Below are positions 59,811 through 64,000 of a stretch of 64,000 nt of DNA, piece after piece. A program made the translations under genes and the position numbers. The DNA lies in assembly GCA_019916065.1 (NCBI GenBank), contig CM034238.1:41193677-41257676 (forward strand). Reading direction: 5' to 3'. The notes beneath the pieces were generated by a model. The model was not told where the DNA came from and did not search any database. It was given only the letters and a program-made list of their open reading frames with translations. Positions within the stretch are counted from its first letter, which is position 1; every line of letters begins with the position of its first letter. This DNA is from Vitellaria paradoxa. Lineage: Eukaryota; Streptophyta; Magnoliopsida; Ericales; Sapotaceae.

Positions 59811-61830
59811 TACGATCCCCTGCTGCAGAAATTTCCAGAATAGTGATTCTGATTTCTTTGCACTGATTTCAACTGAATTTTCTTCTTCTTCTGAAATAGC
59901 TTCAATCCTTTGATGTGTTGTGCAGCATGCTTTCTTCTCAACATCCTCAATGTAGCTTAATTTCTTGTTCTTGTGATGGAAATCAACACACAATCCACTT
60001 TGGAGATATAGAGATGAAACCTGCACAAAACATAGATTTTATGTCTTTTTATGATGTGTGCAAGTGTAATTTGAATGTATAAACATGTATCAATTGATGT
60101 CCAATCACACACCCCCCAACTACAACATTACTAGTCCCTAGTAATGCTTCTAAATAGAAGAAATAGGAGAGAAATCCAAAAGCATTAATTTCATTTCAAT
60201 TTCGAATGATATTTCAGCTATTCATATGGAACTAGTCAACACCATGAGCAAAAATTTTCATGAGCAAAGTTTAAAATTTAAAATTTTATAAGAGACGTGA
60301 AACTTGCCAAATGTGTGAAATGAATGTGAATGAATAGCAGCTTTTAACTCTATCAATCTTGACATACATCTTTTAGAACTTCATTTAATCCTGAACTTTG
60401 CATTCCATTTCATTCCCAAGTTTTGACTTCAAATCTCACCTTGGAATTCACTCCAAAGAAAATAGAGCACACAAGGTTTCACTCAAGATGCCCCTATTAA
60501 GAGTAAATGTTCATCAAATTCTAGAAGGTGGCATCAACAAGTCAAAAACGATGTATTCAAGAAAGAATTAGACTTGGCATAACTCCATGAAGGAATGATG
60601 TAGCAAAATAATTTCAGAATTTTCACCATGATTCCTTAATTCCTAAATTTCACAATTGAATGAAAATTCTTTCAAAGATCAATTAGGACTTGCAATGGGT
60701 TGTAATGGGGCCATGAGGTTTAATAAGGTAATAGAAGGAAAGGATAAAAAATTCAAAAACTGATTTGGAACACTGAAATAAACTTTCTTCTACCCTTCTC
60801 CAATTCTTCTTCTTCTTCTCTCTTTTTTTTTTTTTTTTTTTTTTTGAAATTAACCTCAAGTGAATGTTTTTCAAAAGTAAAACAGTTTCCACCTTTTTGA
60901 TTTTCTTTTTATCAAGAATTTCCCTTAACATTTTCTTTTCCTCATTCCATTCATTTTCTTTCTTCTCACCTCAAAATCCCAAAGTGTTGTTCATTTCTCT
61001 TCCTTAATATTTTCAGTGTATTCCAATCTGTTAGGGAAGGCTAAAGAGCATTCATAATGGTTAAAGGTATGATGTGGTAAGAATAAAGAAGTATGAATGC
61101 TCTAATAAAGCTCAAACTTGGCTCCAAGGATGATGTTCATCAAAGAAAGGCATTCCAAGCTCAAATGTTAAGAAAAATGGCCTAATATCATTTCTATGAT
61201 TTCATTTCCATTCAACCATAAAAGTTAAGAATCAGAAGTCTAGTTCCATTCATCCATCACTTCACAAACACCCAAAGCAAAATAATATAAGTGGAGTTAT
61301 TGAAGTAATTTGAAGTGCAAAAAGCTTGAGCTTTTGGAAAGCCCTTAGAGTAAATGAAGTCTCTCATGACAAAGTTTAAGGCTCAAATATCTCACTTCAG
61401 GTTTTAAGTCTCCACTATATCTGGAAATCCATAAAACACATTATTCATTCATAAATTCATTCTTCAAGACAAATGTTAGATCAACAATCCTCAAACTAAA
61501 TCCATTCACACACTTTTCAACTTAAAAACACATGGCAATCACAACAACTCTTTAAAATTTCATACTTCAACTCAGCTCAATCCAAATTATGCAAATGACA
61601 TTACTAATTCCAAGAAAACAGAAATTTCATTCATTCCAAGTTGAAAGTTCAAAGTCCTAAGTAGCAAAAGTAAAACAAAACAACTTAATCCTAATCAAAA
61701 GAAACAAACAGCAGGAACATTAATTCAAATCCTATTGTTGACAAAACATATTTGAAATATTCTAAAGATTTGTTGTCAAAAATCTGGTTTCAAGGACAAA
61801 AGAGTCTGGCTCATGGCTGAAGTACTGAAA

Positions 61831-63183
61831 TTAAGCATTTCTCCCTTCTTGACTCCATTCGAATATGCTTTCCACCATTCGAATAAGCTTCTGCTGCCCC
61901 TGTCTCAGCTCACTCACTTCCCTCATCAGCACTTCTTGATTTTTCTGGATTAATTTCAACTTCTCTTCTGTGTTCATGGGGGCTGCTTCAGTTGCCTCAT
62001 CCTCTGCTGGCTGCTGCTGATTGTTCTCAACTGCAGGTGAAGTAGCCTTCTTCAATTGCCCTTGACTTCGATTCATGGATATTTTGTCTATCAAAGGAGC
62101 AGCTTTCACAATGGCCATTCCTGCCTCTTCCTCTATTCCCAAAAAGTGCTCAATTATCTCTGTAATTAAACCTCCAAAAGGCAGCCCAGCAGTGGATTCT
62201 GGTTTCTCTACCACATGAGAAATAACCAACCAAATGTGGTAAGGTAAATCCATGGGAATGCCTAACAACATCTTTCCCATAATCATGGCTTGTTCAAGAG
62301 TGATGGTTGACTTGTAAGCATGGGGCAGAAATAAAGAACAGACCAGCATGTGAAGGATATTACTTTTGGGAGTAATTCCTGACTTGGACATCCTAGAAGT
62401 GGTCCATTTAGCTCGAGGGTTGGCTGTGAAGAGCCTAGCCAAATTGTCCTTATGCAATTGCTTCTCCCATTTTGCTTTTTGTTTAGGTGTGGATTCGGGT
62501 ATTCTTTCAACAGGCAAATGACCTATGAAGGAAATCTTCTCAAGATTCAAACTAATTCTCTTCCCTCTAACCTTAGAGTTTATCTCAGGTCTCCCATGAA
62601 TCATACCTATTTCAGCATTTGAGTAAAATTCCCTCACATATGGTACCACAGCCCTCCTACTGGTTGTAACCCAATGTATCCAGCCCCTTTGCTCAAATAA
62701 CTCTAACAATTCATAGGGTGGTTCATTGTAATCCTCCAATTTAATTCCTCTTTCAGTCAACACAGCTCTCTTGCTGTAATTCTCATCAAATTTCAGCTTT
62801 GAAGCTTTGTTGGAAAACCTCAAATTATCAAAAGAACCCTCATCAAACTGATCATGGCCAGGTTGTGCTTCAGGTTCCTCTTCAGGAACCTTTTCAGAGG
62901 TGTGTTCCTCAATCGGCACATTCTCAGGAACTCCAACAGAGTTTTCCTTTTCAACATTAGAGACATGAGTTTCATGTCTCTCACTCAAACTCTCATTGCC
63001 TACAGAATGGAATGATTCTGTTCTAGAAGAAGACCTACGGTCTGATTTAGAGGATGACAGTTCATAAGTTATGGGTTCCTGAACAACAAGTGAAGAACCC
63101 TTACCATGTTGGCTCAAAATCCTCATGCTCCTTCTCTTAGCCTTTCCTTTGTAAGCCATCTTCTTCATCCTCTTTGGTGGCAT
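61831..63183 (-). CDS. putative plant transposon protein, 450 residues, open
   Basis: The ATG at 63183 begins M-P-P-K-R-M-K-K-M and a Lys/Arg-rich stretch to residue 23, a likely nuclear signal. Residues 30-120 are Ser/Glu-rich. Residues 150-360 form the family domain: G-W-I-H-W-V-T-T-S-R-R-A-V-V, then V-R-E-F-Y-S-N-A, R-L-F-T-A-N-P-R-A-K-W, S-T-I-T-L-E-Q-A and L-P-F-G-G-L-I-T-E-I-I. A Gln/Glu-rich coiled end follows. I place it with the putative plant transposon proteins (PF20167-like) from motif memory. It is unbroken, unlike every retroelement ORF around it. A similar but ruined domain lies in the Copia element at 7450-8027. Its function is unknown. Confidence 0.7.
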   Translation of the reverse strand: MPPKRMKKMAYKGKAKRRSMRILSQHGKGSSLVVQEPITYELSSSKSDRRSSSRTESFHSVGNESLSERHETHVSNVEKENSVGVPENVPIEEHTSEKVPEEEPEAQPGHDQFDEGSFDNLRFSNKASKLKFDENYSKRAVLTERGIKLEDYNEPPYELLELFEQRGWIHWVTTSRRAVVPYVREFYSNAEIGMIHGRPEINSKVRGKRISLNLEKISFIGHLPVERIPESTPKQKAKWEKQLHKDNLARLFTANPRAKWTTSRMSKSGITPKSNILHMLVCSLFLPHAYKSTITLEQAMIMGKMLLGIPMDLPYHIWLVISHVVEKPESTAGLPFGGLITEIIEHFLGIEEEAGMAIVKAAPLIDKISMNRSQGQLKKATSPAVENNQQQPAEDEATEAAPMNTEEKLKLIQKNQEVLMREVSELRQGQQKLIRMVESIFEWSQEGRNA

Positions 63184-63635
63184 TTTGCTTCAGTTGATTT
63201 TCCACCCTTTATCAGAAATTCTCCAAGCTGTAAACCCTAGCTTCTTCAATCGCAGCTCTGTATCTGAATCTTCCCTTCAATGTCAACTCAAAATCTTACT
63301 CAGATAATCTGAAAGTAAAAGGCTGGAAGAAGATGTGGAATGGTGAAGGTTTCAGGGTTGTGGGCACCAGGGCTCGTATTCGAATAGAACAGGACCTTAA
63401 ATGGGGCCACTTACGGGTATATACAGGATTTAAAACTGACATCATATTCGAATACCCAGACCCATATTCGAATACGGGTTATCAGCACTTTGCAATTCCA
63501 GTGTCCAGAAAACCAGAAATTCTTCTCCATTTCTTAAGAATACTCAAATTAAGTTTTGCCAACAGCTAAGATTAGAAAATTATTTCAAAAGAACAACTAA
63601 TTCAAGAAGAAGTTTGCAATTTTTTCAAAGTTTCA

Positions 63636-63667
<32 letters not shown>

Positions 63668-64000
63668 CAAATTTCAACATATGCAAACTCAAACTGACAT
63701 AAGCATGATCTTAATTCAATTCAAGCATTCCAAATCATATTCAAAACATTCTGATCATATCCAATCACCCAATTCAGCAAATTTCAGCAAAATTATTCAC
63801 ATTCACAAACTCAGATTGTGTCCCCCCCCAACTAAACAAGCATTGTCCTCAATGCACAAACAAGTCAATCAATCTGGAATAAAGTGCCAAGGGAAAAAAA
63901 AAAAGGGTACCTGCTGAGTTTAAGGTTAACATGTTTGAGTGATGTAGACCAGCTGAAACTCCAAGGTATTACCAAACAATTGCTCCCCCCAACTTGTTCA

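Larger units (their letters stand above)
58678..64000 (-). mobile_element. part of an LTR-type element carrying a plant transposon-protein ORF
   Basis: On the minus strand a phrase ending CCTGTGGAAATGACCTGGG, near 58760, resembles the leader region of Athila/Tat-type elements. The ORF at 61831-63183 belongs to a protein family seen as a third ORF in plant LTR elements. No gag, pol or LTR pair is seen and the unit runs off the window. 58678-61830 and 63184-64000 are noncoding, with poly-T runs near 60825 and 63640. Confidence 0.45.

Noticed and set aside
59451..60026. 191-codon minus-strand ORF
   Set aside because: Low-complexity C-terminal part rich in Arg, Glu and Gly, no recognisable motif, and it spans the TTCGAA palindromes; it looks like leader sequence of the element rather than a gene.

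Overview
This window is nuclear DNA of a flowering plant, most likely a eudicot and probably woody; the species cannot be named from sequence alone. The evidence is the plant-only families present: SIRE-like Copia, Tat-like Gypsy, MuDR with a Ulp1-like passenger, CACTA, lectin receptor kinases, and rearranged plastid DNA. It is an AT-rich block of nested transposable elements. I find no intact ordinary host gene. The only host-type genes are two broken L-type lectin receptor-kinase copies.

Layout. 344-9313: degenerate Ty1/Copia element with both LTRs, gag, pol and a third env-like ORF. 9590-11620: lectin receptor-kinase pseudogene copy 1, cut by a MITE in its promoter and a solo LTR in its lectin exon. 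11761-20758: a MuDR-type MULE of about 9 kb. Its transposase is nearly intact on the + strand (one amber codon, one intron). A convergent Ulp1/C48 cysteine-protease-like gene lies on the - strand; its catalytic exons are preserved and its N-terminal part is peppered with stops. The MULE carries about fifty copies of CAGTACC/GGTACTG and two tandem arrays of them. 21013-25584: AT-rich, Helitron-like, gene-free. 25795-27470: lectin receptor-kinase copy 2, which keeps a kinase domain. About 27640-29127: joined plastid fragments (ndhG, rpl23, psaA) with a three-copy fold-back repeat inside. 30761-33516: a non-autonomous LTR element with a clear tRNA-Met primer site. 35293-42643: a CACTA transposon with a 2-kb solo LTR inserted in it, with a perfect target duplication. 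45325-47217: remnant gypsy element. 47288-58558: Tat-like Ty3/Gypsy element on the - strand: gag, protease, RT, two RNase H domains and integrase, then a 146-bp tandem array, then a spliced antisense ORF, then an LTR with four G-boxes. About 58678-64000: part of another LTR-type element whose 450-residue ORF is open and appears homologous to the third ORF of the Copia element.

How the parts relate. The two lectin-kinase copies share promoter and coding sequence, so they are a local duplication later split by the MULE and Helitron-like DNA. Nesting gives a relative order of events: CACTA before its solo LTR; lectin gene before its MITE and solo LTR. The most interesting units are the MULE, with its protease passenger and GTAC-repeat system, and the Tat-like element with its antisense gene and nucleosome-length tandem array. 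All exon limits and homologies were read by eye and have not been checked by any search.
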